A stretch of 64,000 bases of DNA from Desulfocapsa sp050291935. Its GTDB lineage: Bacteria > Desulfobacterota > Desulfobulbia > Desulfobulbales > Desulfocapsaceae. Positions 30,556 through 40,078 of this stretch are shown here, piece by piece. Numbering within the stretch: the first letter of the stretch is position 1; every line of letters begins with the position of its first letter. Location of the stretch: positions 5,641-69,640 of the forward strand of contig JBNKKR010000016.1 of the NCBI GenBank assembly GCA_050291935.1, in the 5' to 3' direction. The translations under genes were made by a program, and so were the position numbers. The notes under the pieces are model-generated. The model ran no database searches, was not told the DNA's origin, and saw only the letters and a list, made by a program, of their open reading frames with translations.

Positions 30556-31617
30556 ATGAAAACAAAACGTGAGAGAACAGTTCTGGTCACCGGTGGTTGT
30601 GGATTTATTGGCGCGAATTTTGTGCGATTATTACTGGCTGATCATCCCACCTGGCGAGTGATAAACGTTGATAAACTGACCTATGCCGGTAATTTGCAAA
30701 ATCTTGCGGGGGTAGAGGAGAATGAGCAGTATCGGTTTGTCAAAAAAGATATTTGTGATGCCCGGGCAATGGAGGAACTTTTTGCCAGCGAACAGATAGA
30801 TTCGGTGGTGCATTTTGCTGCCGAATCCCATGTCGATAGGTCCATTACCGGGCCTGCTGCATTTATTCAAACCAATATTGTGGGGACTTTCACCCTGCTT
30901 GAAGCCGCAAAAAAGACATGGCTGGATGCTGCTTGGCAGGGTAGTGAGCCCCGCTTTTTGCACGTTTCAACAGACGAAGTGTATGGCTCTTTGGGGAATA
31001 CGGGGATGTTTACAGAAAAAACGCCCTTTGATCCACGATCTCCCTATTCTGCGTCCAAGGCATCTTCTGATCATCTGGTTAATGCCTACTTTCATACCTA
31101 TGACCTGCCCATACTAATTACCAACTGTTCTAATAATTATGGCCCCTATCAGTTTCCGGAAAAACTCATTCCCCTTATCTTTCACAATTCAATGAATGGG
31201 AAAAAACTCCCCATTTACGGTGATGGTAAAAATGTAAGGGACTGGCTTTATGTGAAAGACCATTGTGAAGCAATCGTTGAGGTCCTTAAAAAAGGGATAG
31301 TGGGGCAGTCATACAATATAGGTGGAAACAATGAAAAACAGAATCTTGAGGTTGTGACACTTATATGTGATACCCTGGATAAAAAAGTTGGCTTGCCGGC
31401 AAATGGAGAACCCCGTAGAAATCTAATGGAATTTGTGGAGGACCGCCTAGGACATGACAGGCGTTACGCCATTGATGCAAGTTTTATTAAAGAACAGGTT
31501 GGCTGGGAACCTCAGGTGAGCTTTGAAATTGGTATTGAGAAAACGGTAGATTGGTATCTTGCCCATCAAGAGTGGGTCAATGGAATTATTGATGGCAGCT
31601 ATAGAGAGAATGTGTGA
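30556..31617 (+). CDS. rmlB: dTDP-glucose 4,6-dehydratase
   Basis: A 353-residue short-chain dehydrogenase-type enzyme converting dTDP-glucose to the 4-keto-6-deoxy form in dTDP-rhamnose synthesis. NAD-binding GGCGFIGANF is near residue 13, the catalytic STDEVYGS comes after HVSTDE, and the YxxxK pair is YSASKAS. The stop overlaps the rmlC start. rmlA and rmlD are not in the window, so they lie elsewhere or the 4-keto sugar is used in another way. Confidence 0.95.
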   Translation: MKTKRERTVLVTGGCGFIGANFVRLLLADHPTWRVINVDKLTYAGNLQNLAGVEENEQYRFVKKDICDARAMEELFASEQIDSVVHFAAESHVDRSITGPAAFIQTNIVGTFTLLEAAKKTWLDAAWQGSEPRFLHVSTDEVYGSLGNTGMFTEKTPFDPRSPYSASKASSDHLVNAYFHTYDLPILITNCSNNYGPYQFPEKLIPLIFHNSMNGKKLPIYGDGKNVRDWLYVKDHCEAIVEVLKKGIVGQSYNIGGNNEKQNLEVVTLICDTLDKKVGLPANGEPRRNLMEFVEDRLGHDRRYAIDASFIKEQVGWEPQVSFEIGIEKTVDWYLAHQEWVNGIIDGSYRENV

Positions 31618-32168
31618 TGAAGGTGAGCAAGACAGCAATTGCAGATGTGTTGGTTGTTGAGCCAAAGGTATTTGGTGATGCACGGGGTTTTTTTTATGAA
31701 TCCTATAATGAAAAACTGTGGCAGGAGTTAACGGGGCTTAATACACAATTTGTCCAGGATAATCATTCCAAATCCACGCAAGGGGTGTTACGTGGTATCC
31801 ATTATCAGATTAAGCAAGCACAGGGGAAATTGGTGCGGGCTGTGGTGGGAGAGGTTTTTGATGTGGCTGTTGATTTAAGAAAAAGCTCTCCCACATTTGG
31901 GATGTGGGTTGGTGAGTATTTGAGTGCAGAAAACAAGAAGATGCTGTGGATCCCGGAAGGTTTCGGGCACGCATTTCTTGTACTCTCGAAAAATGCTGAA
32001 TTTTTATATAGAACAACGGATTTCTATGCGCCAGAACATGAGCGTTGTATCGTCTGGAACGATCCGGATTTAGGTATTACCTGGCCAGCAATTGCAGGCA
32101 AGAAACCGCAACTCTCAGCAAAGGATGTCGATGGTGCTCTGTTTCGTGATGCGGAATGTTATGCGTAA
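31617..32168 (+). CDS. rmlC: dTDP-4-dehydrorhamnose 3,5-epimerase
   Basis: A 183-residue cupin epimerase acting after RmlB. The catalytic histidine lies in GVLRGIHYQ, with the family stretches DVAVDLRKSSPTFG and IPEGFGHAFLVLS. The ATG at 31617 overlaps the rmlB TGA (TGATG); a GTG one codon earlier is possible. It converges with a small gene 5 bases away. Together with rmlB it supplies a deoxysugar for envelope glycans. Confidence 0.94.
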   Translation: MKVSKTAIADVLVVEPKVFGDARGFFYESYNEKLWQELTGLNTQFVQDNHSKSTQGVLRGIHYQIKQAQGKLVRAVVGEVFDVAVDLRKSSPTFGMWVGEYLSAENKKMLWIPEGFGHAFLVLSKNAEFLYRTTDFYAPEHERCIVWNDPDLGITWPAIAGKKPQLSAKDVDGALFRDAECYA

Positions 32169-32173
32169 GGGAG

Positions 32174-32368
32174 CTATCGTCTGTTCAGGTTACAGTTTGC
32201 TACCTGCTCCAGTACCTGCCCAAGATGCGTAAAAAACGCAAGCGCTGCTGCATCGTCTTTCTTGACGTTGAGCTGTTCTTCGTAGATGGTAAAAAGCTTT
32301 GTCAGTACATGGGGGATATCCTCCTCTTCAATATCTCCCATTTTTTCCCATAGTATATTGGTATCCAT
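32174..32368 (-). CDS. Small conserved-looking protein of unknown function
   Basis: A 64-residue acidic, helical protein (MDTNILWEKMGDIEEEDIPH start). I recognise no family. It is supported by a GAGGAAAAC ribosome site before the ATG and by tight packing, 9 bases after the RNase gene stop, suggesting co-transcription with it. Confidence 0.55.
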   Translation of the reverse strand: MDTNILWEKMGDIEEEDIPHVLTKLFTIYEEQLNVKKDDAAALAFFTHLGQVLEQVANCNLNRR

Positions 32369-32377
32369 CGTTTTCCT

Positions 32378-34384
32378 CTACCATTCAAGGCGTAAACTGT
32401 TGTCCAATGCATCCACCTGTGTCACTTTGATACTTACAATGGACCCCGGTTCCGGATGATTGGACCCTGGACTTGGCAGATCAACGTTGAGGAGGATATC
32501 AGTCAGGAGAAGGAATGTCCTTTTCGCACCCGATTCAAGCACAATGGCGTTTAAGGGAGTGTTCTGCCTGACTTCTAGATATTTTAACAGCCAGTAACGG
32601 TGTCGTTGTTGGCGCACGCTATTGGCATTGGCAAGGGTCCTTCCAATTACTGAAGTGAAATCCTTGCACATTTCTTCTGTAAATCTGAAGTCCTCACGCC
32701 GCACAATGGAGTGGATTTGATGCTGCATTACAAGGTCCAAAAGCCTGCGGATGGGAGAGGTTACGGTGGTATATTGATTCACTCCAAGACCGCTATGGGG
32801 TTTTGCGAGGACCAGTAATTCTCCCCTTGATAAGTGCTTACGTTGCACCGAATTGAGATAGAGATCGTTATCAATACCGTGAACAACTCGTTTTCGTGGT
32901 GGTTTTTGTGATCTGAACAATCCCGGAGCCATTCGATCAGATACATATCGGGCAGCCTCGGTATTGGCTAAAATCATCATTTCTGACACCAATGTTCTAG
33001 ATGGGGTGTCTGTTTCAGCAAGATTAACGTGTACCTTTCCGCCATCGTGGATATGGATGTTCACATCGGGGAAAGGAAGGAGTAATGCACCGTTTTCAAT
33101 GCGTTTGTTTCTAAGTTTTATACGAAGATCGTTGAGGATAGCAAGTTCTGGGTCGCTTGCAATTATGGCGTCAGCCTCATCATAGGTCAGCCGTCTTGCT
33201 ACTTTTATTACTGAGGGATAAATGCGAAGGCGAAGCACTTCGGCGTCACTTGTAAGGAGGATCATAAAGCTTAGTGCTGCTCGTATTTCGCCTTGAATAA
33301 GGCTGCAGATCCCTTGGGACAAATGGCGAGGGAGCATGGGGATTTGTCCCTCTGGGAAATAGATTGAAGTGCCACGTTTCATGGCTTCCATAAAGAGCGG
33401 GTCTTCAGGATGTACATAGTGGGCCACATCTGAAATATGAATTCCCACTAAGAAGTTATCTCCATCTTTTTCTATGGTAAGTGCATCATCAAAATCAAGG
33501 GTGCTGTTTCCATCTATGGTAATTGGTGCCAGGTGAGTGAAATCTTTCCTGGCGGGATCGTTGAACAGCTTGTCAGGATCCTGCTGGAGGAGCATCTCCG
33601 CCTGCTGAATGGCAAGTAACGGAAAGGTGACGGGTAAATCTTTTTTGAGGAGCGGGATGTTTTCATTTTTGTCCCAAACCCCTGCCTTTACCAGAAGATG
33701 AAATGGGTCATGGGGTTTGTTAAATCCTGCTGATTTTAGTATTTTTCTTGCAATATCAGCTTGTTTTGCTTCTCCTCCATGGATGTAGAAATCACGAACT
33801 ATTTCAATACAGGTGGAGGCACCATCTTGGGCCATGGCCTCATCAGTTGCACCCGAATGAATATCTTGCAAAAGCTTTGCACCATTTTCTATAAGAGCCA
33901 TGGCTTCAGCTTCTTTTTGTCGTTGGTTTTGGATATGTTCAACTTGTTCGGCAGAGTGGACAATAATGTGGTTTTCTTTGTACTTAAAATAGAGACGATC
34001 GGTGAAAACTCGGCGTAAAAAGGCTGCCACAATATCATCGTCTGCATCTTTTCCAAAGCTCAGTTCGGCAAGAAAAGAAGGGAGGAAGCGATTGACAGGT
34101 TCATCTGAGGTAAGTTCCCAAATTTCCGCAAGATCAATTTGCTCCATCAGTTGGGTTCTTGTCTTCGCTGTTTCCTGCAGTTGCCTTGCAAGTTCTTCAC
34201 GGGAAGACTCTATTGGATGAGTCTTTACAGAACAATGGACAACCCTTGAGAGTGGGAGTGTTACATCTCTGGCGTTTTGGGTGAGTAGGCGGAGTCGTTT
34301 TGCCTGATTACCAGTGACGTAAGCGCAGAGGAATTTGCCGCCCTCAAGATATTCTATGAGTTTTCCTGTGCTTGCCACAAACAA
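32378..34384 (-). CDS. RNB-domain exoribonuclease (RNase II family)
   Basis: A 668-residue 3'-to-5' exoribonuclease. The RNB catalytic core has the TIDGNSTLDFDDA aspartate cluster (about residues 290-305), HISDVAHYV, a substrate-binding RGTSIYFPEGQIPMLP segment, and near the end the family's YTTVTSPIRRLLDLV. The N-terminal region is divergent from RNase R and lacks a long basic tail, so an RNase II-like or organelle-like RNB type fits better. A TTG at 34384 is the far start; a GTG at 34378 lies at a better distance from GGAAAGG and may be the true one. Confidence 0.88.
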   Translation of the reverse strand: MFVASTGKLIEYLEGGKFLCAYVTGNQAKRLRLLTQNARDVTLPLSRVVHCSVKTHPIESSREELARQLQETAKTRTQLMEQIDLAEIWELTSDEPVNRFLPSFLAELSFGKDADDDIVAAFLRRVFTDRLYFKYKENHIIVHSAEQVEHIQNQRQKEAEAMALIENGAKLLQDIHSGATDEAMAQDGASTCIEIVRDFYIHGGEAKQADIARKILKSAGFNKPHDPFHLLVKAGVWDKNENIPLLKKDLPVTFPLLAIQQAEMLLQQDPDKLFNDPARKDFTHLAPITIDGNSTLDFDDALTIEKDGDNFLVGIHISDVAHYVHPEDPLFMEAMKRGTSIYFPEGQIPMLPRHLSQGICSLIQGEIRAALSFMILLTSDAEVLRLRIYPSVIKVARRLTYDEADAIIASDPELAILNDLRIKLRNKRIENGALLLPFPDVNIHIHDGGKVHVNLAETDTPSRTLVSEMMILANTEAARYVSDRMAPGLFRSQKPPRKRVVHGIDNDLYLNSVQRKHLSRGELLVLAKPHSGLGVNQYTTVTSPIRRLLDLVMQHQIHSIVRREDFRFTEEMCKDFTSVIGRTLANANSVRQQRHRYWLLKYLEVRQNTPLNAIVLESGAKRTFLLLTDILLNVDLPSPGSNHPEPGSIVSIKVTQVDALDNSLRLEW

Positions 34385-34502
34385 CTGCCTTTCCGAACGA
34401 ACGGTGAAAATAGAGTTTTTTCTGCTATAAATGTTTTGGTGGAAGAAATTTCCCTATTTTCTTCAACACCTGCCGTAAAGGAAAGGATACCGGGAGACGC
34501 GG

Positions 34503-34543
34503 GATCAGCTAACGATCTGTTTTTTAGCAACGTTAGCAGGATC
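34503..34543. repeat. Inverted repeat between the RNase II-type gene and era
   Basis: GCTAACG (34508-34514) pairs with CGTTAGC (34531-34537), flanked by GATC on both sides that can extend the stem. The 263-base region separates two divergent operons, so this could be a regulatory stem of either leader. Confidence 0.35.
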
Positions 34544-34648
34544 ACATTCCATACGGACATATTATGTAGTATTTATTATAAATCAAAGCGAGTACTATAG
34601 TGTGGTTTTGCAATAAGGGCACTGAAATTTTTTTTAGGGAGCAAACAA

Positions 34649-35572
34649 TTGAGTGATTTAGGTTTTGTGGAAGACGATATACGCTCAGGGATGGTGGCCA
34701 TTGTGGGGCCACCCAATGCGGGCAAATCCACTTTGATGAACCAGTTATTGGGCCAAAAAATATCCATAGTGAGTCATAAACCACAGACCACCAGAAATCG
34801 GATAGCGGGAGTGGTAAATAGTGATTCCTATCAGATTGTATTTCTTGATACGCCAGGTTTGCATAAAGCGCGTCAACCGCTAAACCGGGAGATGATGCGT
34901 ATTGCCATGGAAAGTCTGCAGGATGTTGATGCCATTTTGTATATGGTTGATGTTTCCTTGCCCATGCCTGCCAAAGAAAAAAGAGATAAAGAACAGGAAC
35001 TGACTGAGCAGATGGCTGGAATTGCTTCGCCTGTAATCCTACTTCTTAACAAAGTTGATCTGCAAAAAAAAGAGTCGGTACTCCCTCTAATTGAGCAATA
35101 TTCAAAGCTTTTCGCCTTTCATGCCATCTTACCCATTTCGGCTTTAACTGGGGAAGGAACAACAGAGCTTCTTGAAGAGGTGTTGACGATTTTGCCCATT
35201 GGTCCCAGGTATTTTCCTGAAGATATGCCCACCGATGCCAGTGAGCGTTTTCTGGTGGCAGAAATTATCCGTGAGAAGGTATTTTTACTGACAGGTCAGG
35301 AGATTCCCTATTCTTCTGCAGTACAGGTTGAATCTTTTAGCGATGATGAACGAAAAAAAATGACAACAATTCATGCGAGTATAGTGTTAGAGCGAAACTC
35401 GCAAAAGGGAATTGTTATTGGGAAAGGAGGGAAAAAGCTCAAAGCCATAGGAACTGCAGCAAGAAAAGATATGGAAAAACTGCTTGGCCAGAAGGTATTG
35501 TTAAAGTTATGGGTCAAAGTCAGGAAAAACTGGTCAAAGGACGAACGATTCCTTAAAGAGTTGGGTTTTTAA
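34649..35572 (+). CDS. era: GTPase Era
   Basis: A 307-residue GTPase needed for 16S rRNA maturation and 30S assembly. GTPase motifs: GPPNAGKST (residues 20-28), the TTRNR G2 loop, DTPGLH (G3), LNKVD (G4), and a C-terminal KH domain including GIVIGKGGKKLKAIG. Start is a TTG at 34649 behind AGGGAG, which fits the family's N-terminus with about a dozen extra residues. It starts a plus-strand unit; the next gene has its own promoter candidate. Confidence 0.95.
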   Translation: MSDLGFVEDDIRSGMVAIVGPPNAGKSTLMNQLLGQKISIVSHKPQTTRNRIAGVVNSDSYQIVFLDTPGLHKARQPLNREMMRIAMESLQDVDAILYMVDVSLPMPAKEKRDKEQELTEQMAGIASPVILLLNKVDLQKKESVLPLIEQYSKLFAFHAILPISALTGEGTTELLEEVLTILPIGPRYFPEDMPTDASERFLVAEIIREKVFLLTGQEIPYSSAVQVESFSDDERKKMTTIHASIVLERNSQKGIVIGKGGKKLKAIGTAARKDMEKLLGQKVLLKLWVKVRKNWSKDERFLKELGF

Positions 35573-35602
35573 TCACTTCCATCGATTATTTTGTGTTTAT
35601 TG

Positions 35603-35630
35603 TTGAAAAAAAAACAAATCCATGTAACAT
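35603..35630 (+). promoter_or_regulatory. Putative sigma-70 promoter of the TPR-OmpA gene
   Basis: -35 TTGAAA (35603-35608), 16-base spacer, -10 TAACAT (35625-35630), about 90 bases before the ATG at 35721. Four of six -10 positions match, so support is moderate. Confidence 0.35.
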
Positions 35631-35720
35631 GATAAGTATAACTGGTTAATTCTTTGGCAATTTCAATGGTATAAAGCACCACGTTGTAGGGTGTCCATCT
35701 CTGGCGGGTTCTGTTTCTTT

Positions 35721-36587
35721 ATGAAAAAAATCATCTGGTGTTGCTTGCTACTCGTTTCTTTGGGACTTTATCTTGCGCTTCCTTCCCTTGCTGCAGATTG
35801 TAAAAGTTTAAAAAAGGGTTTAGAGCTTGAACGGAACGTTAAGAAGAAGCGCCAGATGTTAAAGGATCTCATTGTTGAGTGTCCCGATGATCCCACCATC
35901 AATTATAAGTACGCATTAAGTCTTGAACGTTTCAGGAAGTACGATGAGGCGCTTGTTTATTATCAGCGAGTGGCCAAACTTAATCCCAAAATGGGAAAAG
36001 CCTTCGTCGGGATGGGAGATATCCACATCTATCGAGGGGAACTTGACAATGCCATTGATGCCTATTCCATAGCAAAACAGCTTATGCCGCAGAGTGAAAG
36101 AACTGTCACTCGTCTGGCTCGTCTTGAAATTAAAAGAAAGGCTTTGGCAGGTGGTATGCTTACTGCCGGCGAATTTATCCAGGTTATGAATCATCGGGGA
36201 AAGGTCTCTTCAAACACATCTTTGCTTCTTACAGGACCAGCGTTACAGTATAAAATTGCTTTTTTAGAGAGTGCCAATCAACTGCTCCCTACAGGAATCA
36301 GACAGCTTGCAGCCATTGGGCAAGCCATGCAGAGTGATGCGTTACAGGCTGTACATTTTGAGATAAAGACATACGTAAATTCCGGCTATCCAAGCTCGGC
36401 AGAGGCCCTTAAGACTTCTAAAGAAAGGGTGCTTATGATCAAAGACCAATTGGTCGAGAATTTTTCAATTGAGCCGGACCGCATTATCATAAAGTGGTAC
36501 GGTGATAAACAACCATTGGAAATTGAGAGTGCATCCGGAAGACAGTTTGTAAATAGTAGAGTGGAATTTAAGCGGCTTTACAAATGA
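35721..36587 (+). CDS. Periplasmic TPR protein with OmpA-like C-terminal domain
   Basis: A 288-residue exported protein. The ATG at 35721 (MKKIIWCCLLLV) begins a clean signal peptide ending at LPSLAA; a frame start 30 bases upstream would bury it. Residues about 40-150 contain three tetratricopeptide-like repeats (one reads KYDEALVYYQRVAKLNPKMG). The C-terminal ~110 residues resemble an OmpA peptidoglycan-binding domain, with LASG-like and RQFVNSRVEF elements. It probably links an envelope complex to peptidoglycan. It converges with the ctpA gene, 4 bases away. Confidence 0.75.
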   Translation: MKKIIWCCLLLVSLGLYLALPSLAADCKSLKKGLELERNVKKKRQMLKDLIVECPDDPTINYKYALSLERFRKYDEALVYYQRVAKLNPKMGKAFVGMGDIHIYRGELDNAIDAYSIAKQLMPQSERTVTRLARLEIKRKALAGGMLTAGEFIQVMNHRGKVSSNTSLLLTGPALQYKIAFLESANQLLPTGIRQLAAIGQAMQSDALQAVHFEIKTYVNSGYPSSAEALKTSKERVLMIKDQLVENFSIEPDRIIIKWYGDKQPLEIESASGRQFVNSRVEFKRLYK

Positions 36588-36591
36588 TTCC

Positions 36592-37905
36592 CTACTTTTT
36601 TGTATAGAGACTTACACTTTTTAAAATATTGAGTGCTGTTTTAAGTTGGTTGTCTTGTGTAAGCAGGTCTCTCCCTTCTTTGTATTTTGGATTAAGATTC
36701 TCTTCCTGTTGGTTTTTTTTGCTCTTTTCCCTTTCACTGTTTAAGAGGTGATTTTGTAGGTCTGCTTCACGGGGGAATGCGCTTCCCGGTTGGTTACTTT
36801 CTTTTTGGTCAACTGGGGGAATATAGGGGACTTCCACGTCGGGTACTATTCCTGTTGCCTGTATTGATCTTCCATTTGGGGTGTAATACCTGGCTGTTGT
36901 CAGCCGCAGGCCCGCACCACCTGGCATGGGCAGGATGGTTTGTACCGAGCCCTTTCCAAAAGTGGTGGAACCGATAATGACACCTCGCTTGTGATCTTGT
37001 ATGGCACCGGATACGATCTCTGAAGCACTGGCTGAGCCTTCATTTACCAGGACAACCAAAGGAAAATTGTGTATTCCATTGTTACTGTGGGCCTGAAAAG
37101 TCATGTTTTGTTCTTGAATTCTTCCCTTGGTGTAGACAATCAGTCCTTCTTCAAGAAAAACGTCTGATACGGCTATGGCCTGATCAAGAAGTCCTCCCGG
37201 ATTGTTACGAAGGTCAAGGACCAGACCATTAAGGGATGACTTTTTGCTAAGTTCTGCCAGTTTTTCTTTGAGATCTTTACTTGTCCGTTCCTGGAAATTG
37301 CTTATTTGGATGTAGGCAAAATGCGGTTCCAATAAAAGACCATAGACGCTTTGTAAGGGAATAATATCACGTATAATCGTGAAATCTTTTAGTTCTTCCC
37401 ATCCCTCCCGATATACGGAGATAACGACCTTACTGCCTTTGGGGCCTCGAAGAAGCTTTATCGCTTCCATGGAAGGCATGGATTTGGTAGCCTTTCCATC
37501 AATTTTAACGATAAGATCTTTAGCGCGTAATCCAGCTTTATCTGCAGGAGTCCCTGCAATGGGAGAGATTATGGTTACAATTTCATCACGGATGGTGATT
37601 TCAATACCAACCCCTGAGAAGTCACCTCTGGTCTCTTCCTGTAATGCGTCAAAATCTTCTGCTGTAAGGTAGGAAGAATGGGGATCAAGGGAGAGTAGCA
37701 TCCCGCTGATGGCACCTTCAATGGTTTTATTGGCGTCAATTTCTTCCAGGTAATTTTCCTGGAGAATACTGAGGACATTTGCGAATATCTCCAGTTGTTT
37801 ATATGTTTCTTCCCGTTGTTTTTGCGAGATCTCCGCAGACGCTGAAAATGAGTAACATAGAAAAAAAATGAAGAAGAGGGCAGGAAAAAGGCGGAAAAAT
37901 TTCAC
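36592..37905 (-). CDS. C-terminal processing peptidase (S41 family, CtpA-like)
   Basis: A 437-residue periplasmic serine protease. A GTG at 37905 behind AGAGGAT begins the signal peptide VKFFRLFPALFFIFFL; the longer frame to 38025 would overlap the upstream gene. Domains: PDZ (about 80-165, with GVGIEI and GLRAKDLIVKIDG), then the S41 core with the catalytic Ser in NEGSASASE and the Lys in TFGKGSVQT. It trims C-termini of periplasmic proteins, often peptidoglycan hydrolases, in keeping with the EnvC-like gene just upstream (44-base gap). Confidence 0.93.
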   Translation of the reverse strand: MKFFRLFPALFFIFFLCYSFSASAEISQKQREETYKQLEIFANVLSILQENYLEEIDANKTIEGAISGMLLSLDPHSSYLTAEDFDALQEETRGDFSGVGIEITIRDEIVTIISPIAGTPADKAGLRAKDLIVKIDGKATKSMPSMEAIKLLRGPKGSKVVISVYREGWEELKDFTIIRDIIPLQSVYGLLLEPHFAYIQISNFQERTSKDLKEKLAELSKKSSLNGLVLDLRNNPGGLLDQAIAVSDVFLEEGLIVYTKGRIQEQNMTFQAHSNNGIHNFPLVVLVNEGSASASEIVSGAIQDHKRGVIIGSTTFGKGSVQTILPMPGGAGLRLTTARYYTPNGRSIQATGIVPDVEVPYIPPVDQKESNQPGSAFPREADLQNHLLNSEREKSKKNQQEENLNPKYKEGRDLLTQDNQLKTALNILKSVSLYTKK

Positions 37906-37949
37906 GACATATCCTCTATAGATTTTGTTTGCCAAAGAGAAAAGAGACA

Positions 37950-39194
37950 CTATTGCAGTACGGCCTGTTCTCTTTTGGAATCTTTTTTTACCATTTGCCG
38001 CTTGAGCAAAGAGCCGTCGATCCATTCCAGAGGGTCCAAAGGCTTTGATCCGTGGCGTACTTCAAAATAAATTCCATCATCCATAAGGGTTGCCGTATCA
38101 CCGGTGAGCCCAATCAAGTCACCTTGAAAAACCTTATCTCCTTTCTTTTTCAGGATTTTTCCCAGGCGTGAGATAATGGAAAAGTATTTGTAACCGTGGT
38201 CAATAATAACTGTATTACCATATCCATGCAGATAATCGGCGTAGCGTATTTCACCTTCGAAAATTGCTGTAACCCTGTTGATACCAGGAGCAGAGATGGT
38301 TAATCCGGTATTCTGGCCCTTTATGCCAAGGCGGTTTACCCGTTCCTGTCCAAAAAGGGCCAGGATGGTTCCTTCTACGGGGGCGGGATGGCTTCCTTTG
38401 TCTAACAGAAAACCCTGATCAAAAAGCTGATTTTTTTCTTGTAAGGTATTGAGCGATGCGGTGAGAGAGCTTGCCGCCTTTTCCATTTCCGACACGGCTT
38501 GTTCGTGCAGCTCTTTTTGTGTTTTTATTTGTGCCAAGAGTAGTTCTTTTTCGTGAACGGTTTCGTTGATCGCCTTTTGCTTTTCTTTGGCCTCATGGAT
38601 AAAATCGTCCAGAATCAGTTTTTCAAGGGTGAGCGTTTCTTTTGTCTGTTGGAGGAGGGTGATTACATTGTGGTATTTTTTAATCACACCTGTGTCATAT
38701 TCAATGAGTGAGGTGAATGAATCCCTAAAGTTGAGCATTCGTGGTAGGGTTTCTGAAGAAAATGCCACGTTGGCAACTCCAACCCGTCCCATTTTATAAA
38801 AGGCCTTGATCCTTTTTTGTAAGTGGTTCTGCACTTTACGCTTTTCCTTTTCGGCCACTGCCTCTTCTGCTTCCTTGGTGGCGATAAGTCGCTGTTGGTT
38901 TTCCATCTCCTCTTCAAAACTATGGAGTTTTTCAAGTTGCTTTCGGAGTTTTCTATCCAGTTCGGCGAGTTCATCAAGCAGGTTACGTTCCTTTTTCTTT
39001 GCGGAAACGATCATCTCCTGTTGGCTGCTGATTCCTTCTTTGAGTTTACTGATATTTATACGAAATTTCGTGATTCCTTTTTCTATTTCTGCCTTTTGGG
39101 CCTTTCTGTCTTGTTTTGCGAATACGTTGCCCGGATGAGTAAGAGCAATGGAACAGACAATGATGATGAGAAAGAAAATAGAAGGTCGCATCAA
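37950..39194 (-). CDS. EnvC-like murein hydrolase activator with degenerate LytM domain
   Basis: A 414-residue periplasmic protein: signal peptide (about 1-26), long coiled coil (about 30-260), and a C-terminal M23/LytM domain (about 290-400). The zinc ligands of active M23 enzymes are missing: where HxxxD is expected the sequence runs GIKGQNTGLTI, and the usual HLHFE reads GIYFEVR. This matches EnvC, which activates amidases and does not cut itself. The gene overlaps ftsX by 4 bases, which is the expected physical and functional partner. Confidence 0.9.
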   Translation of the reverse strand: MMRPSIFFLIIIVCSIALTHPGNVFAKQDRKAQKAEIEKGITKFRINISKLKEGISSQQEMIVSAKKKERNLLDELAELDRKLRKQLEKLHSFEEEMENQQRLIATKEAEEAVAEKEKRKVQNHLQKRIKAFYKMGRVGVANVAFSSETLPRMLNFRDSFTSLIEYDTGVIKKYHNVITLLQQTKETLTLEKLILDDFIHEAKEKQKAINETVHEKELLLAQIKTQKELHEQAVSEMEKAASSLTASLNTLQEKNQLFDQGFLLDKGSHPAPVEGTILALFGQERVNRLGIKGQNTGLTISAPGINRVTAIFEGEIRYADYLHGYGNTVIIDHGYKYFSIISRLGKILKKKGDKVFQGDLIGLTGDTATLMDDGIYFEVRHGSKPLDPLEWIDGSLLKRQMVKKDSKREQAVLQ

Positions 39195-40078
39195 ATTTGA
39201 AGAAACTTACGGATAGAGGTATAGCTACCAAAGGTGCACAGTGAAATAGAGGCCAAAATGATACAAATAATAATGATTGGTGAAAAGAAGTTGAATTGGA
39301 AAAAGTTTAGAATTCCTGGTCCTGTAAACCTGGCGCTAATCCATTGAAACAGGCCATAAAGGGCGATAAGCCCAATAACTGACCCCAAAAGGCCTTGGAG
39401 GACACCTTCGATTAAAAAGGGCGTTTGGATATATTTATTGGTTGCTCCCACAAGTTTCAATAGCTCAAGTTCATCTTGTCTACCGAGAATGGTGAGACGA
39501 ATGGTATAGGCGACCATAAACGTTGCGGTGAGGATTAACAGGGTACCGCTCAAAAAGACAACGATGGTGACAAGGCGTACAAAATGGTAAAAACGTTCAA
39601 TCCACTCTTGCCCATATTGCACCTTTTCTGTCCCGGGAAGACTTGCCAGATATTCTGAAAAAAGCTTTATTTGGGCGTATCCCCGAAGGCTCCTCAACGG
39701 GACAATCTCAATTGAAGCCGGTAGGAAATCTTTTGGCATATCGTTGAGTACATCCGAATCTTTACCGAGTTGTTCAGCAAATCGTTCATAGGCCTCTTTC
39801 TTTGAAACAAAACGAAGCTCTTCAACTTTATCAAAGTTAAGGATTTTGCGGCGGAGCTGTTCCTGCATTGCCGGACCTGGTTCGTCCTCTAAGTAGACAA
39901 TGAGGGAGAGATCATCGGTGAGACGGTCACCGGCACCGATCATATTGGTATACACCAAGGAAAAAAAAGCAAAAATAAGAACGGAAAGGGATACGGTCAG
40001 AAAAGTCATAAACTGAGAAGACCAGGTCTGGCGCAAGTTGCGTCCCGTCTGTCGAAATACAGCGAACCAGAAATTCAT
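39191..40078 (-). CDS. ftsX: Cell-division protein FtsX
   Basis: A 295-residue membrane subunit of the FtsEX complex, which signals from the divisome to periplasmic murein hydrolase activators. Helices near residues 22-45, 165-190, 218-240 and 262-285, with a large periplasmic loop between the first two (about 46-160). The opening FWFAVFRQTGRNLRQTWSSQ is family-typical. It overlaps ftsE upstream and the EnvC-like gene downstream by 4 bases each. Confidence 0.93.
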   Translation of the reverse strand: MNFWFAVFRQTGRNLRQTWSSQFMTFLTVSLSVLIFAFFSLVYTNMIGAGDRLTDDLSLIVYLEDEPGPAMQEQLRRKILNFDKVEELRFVSKKEAYERFAEQLGKDSDVLNDMPKDFLPASIEIVPLRSLRGYAQIKLFSEYLASLPGTEKVQYGQEWIERFYHFVRLVTIVVFLSGTLLILTATFMVAYTIRLTILGRQDELELLKLVGATNKYIQTPFLIEGVLQGLLGSVIGLIALYGLFQWISARFTGPGILNFFQFNFFSPIIIICIILASISLCTFGSYTSIRKFLQI

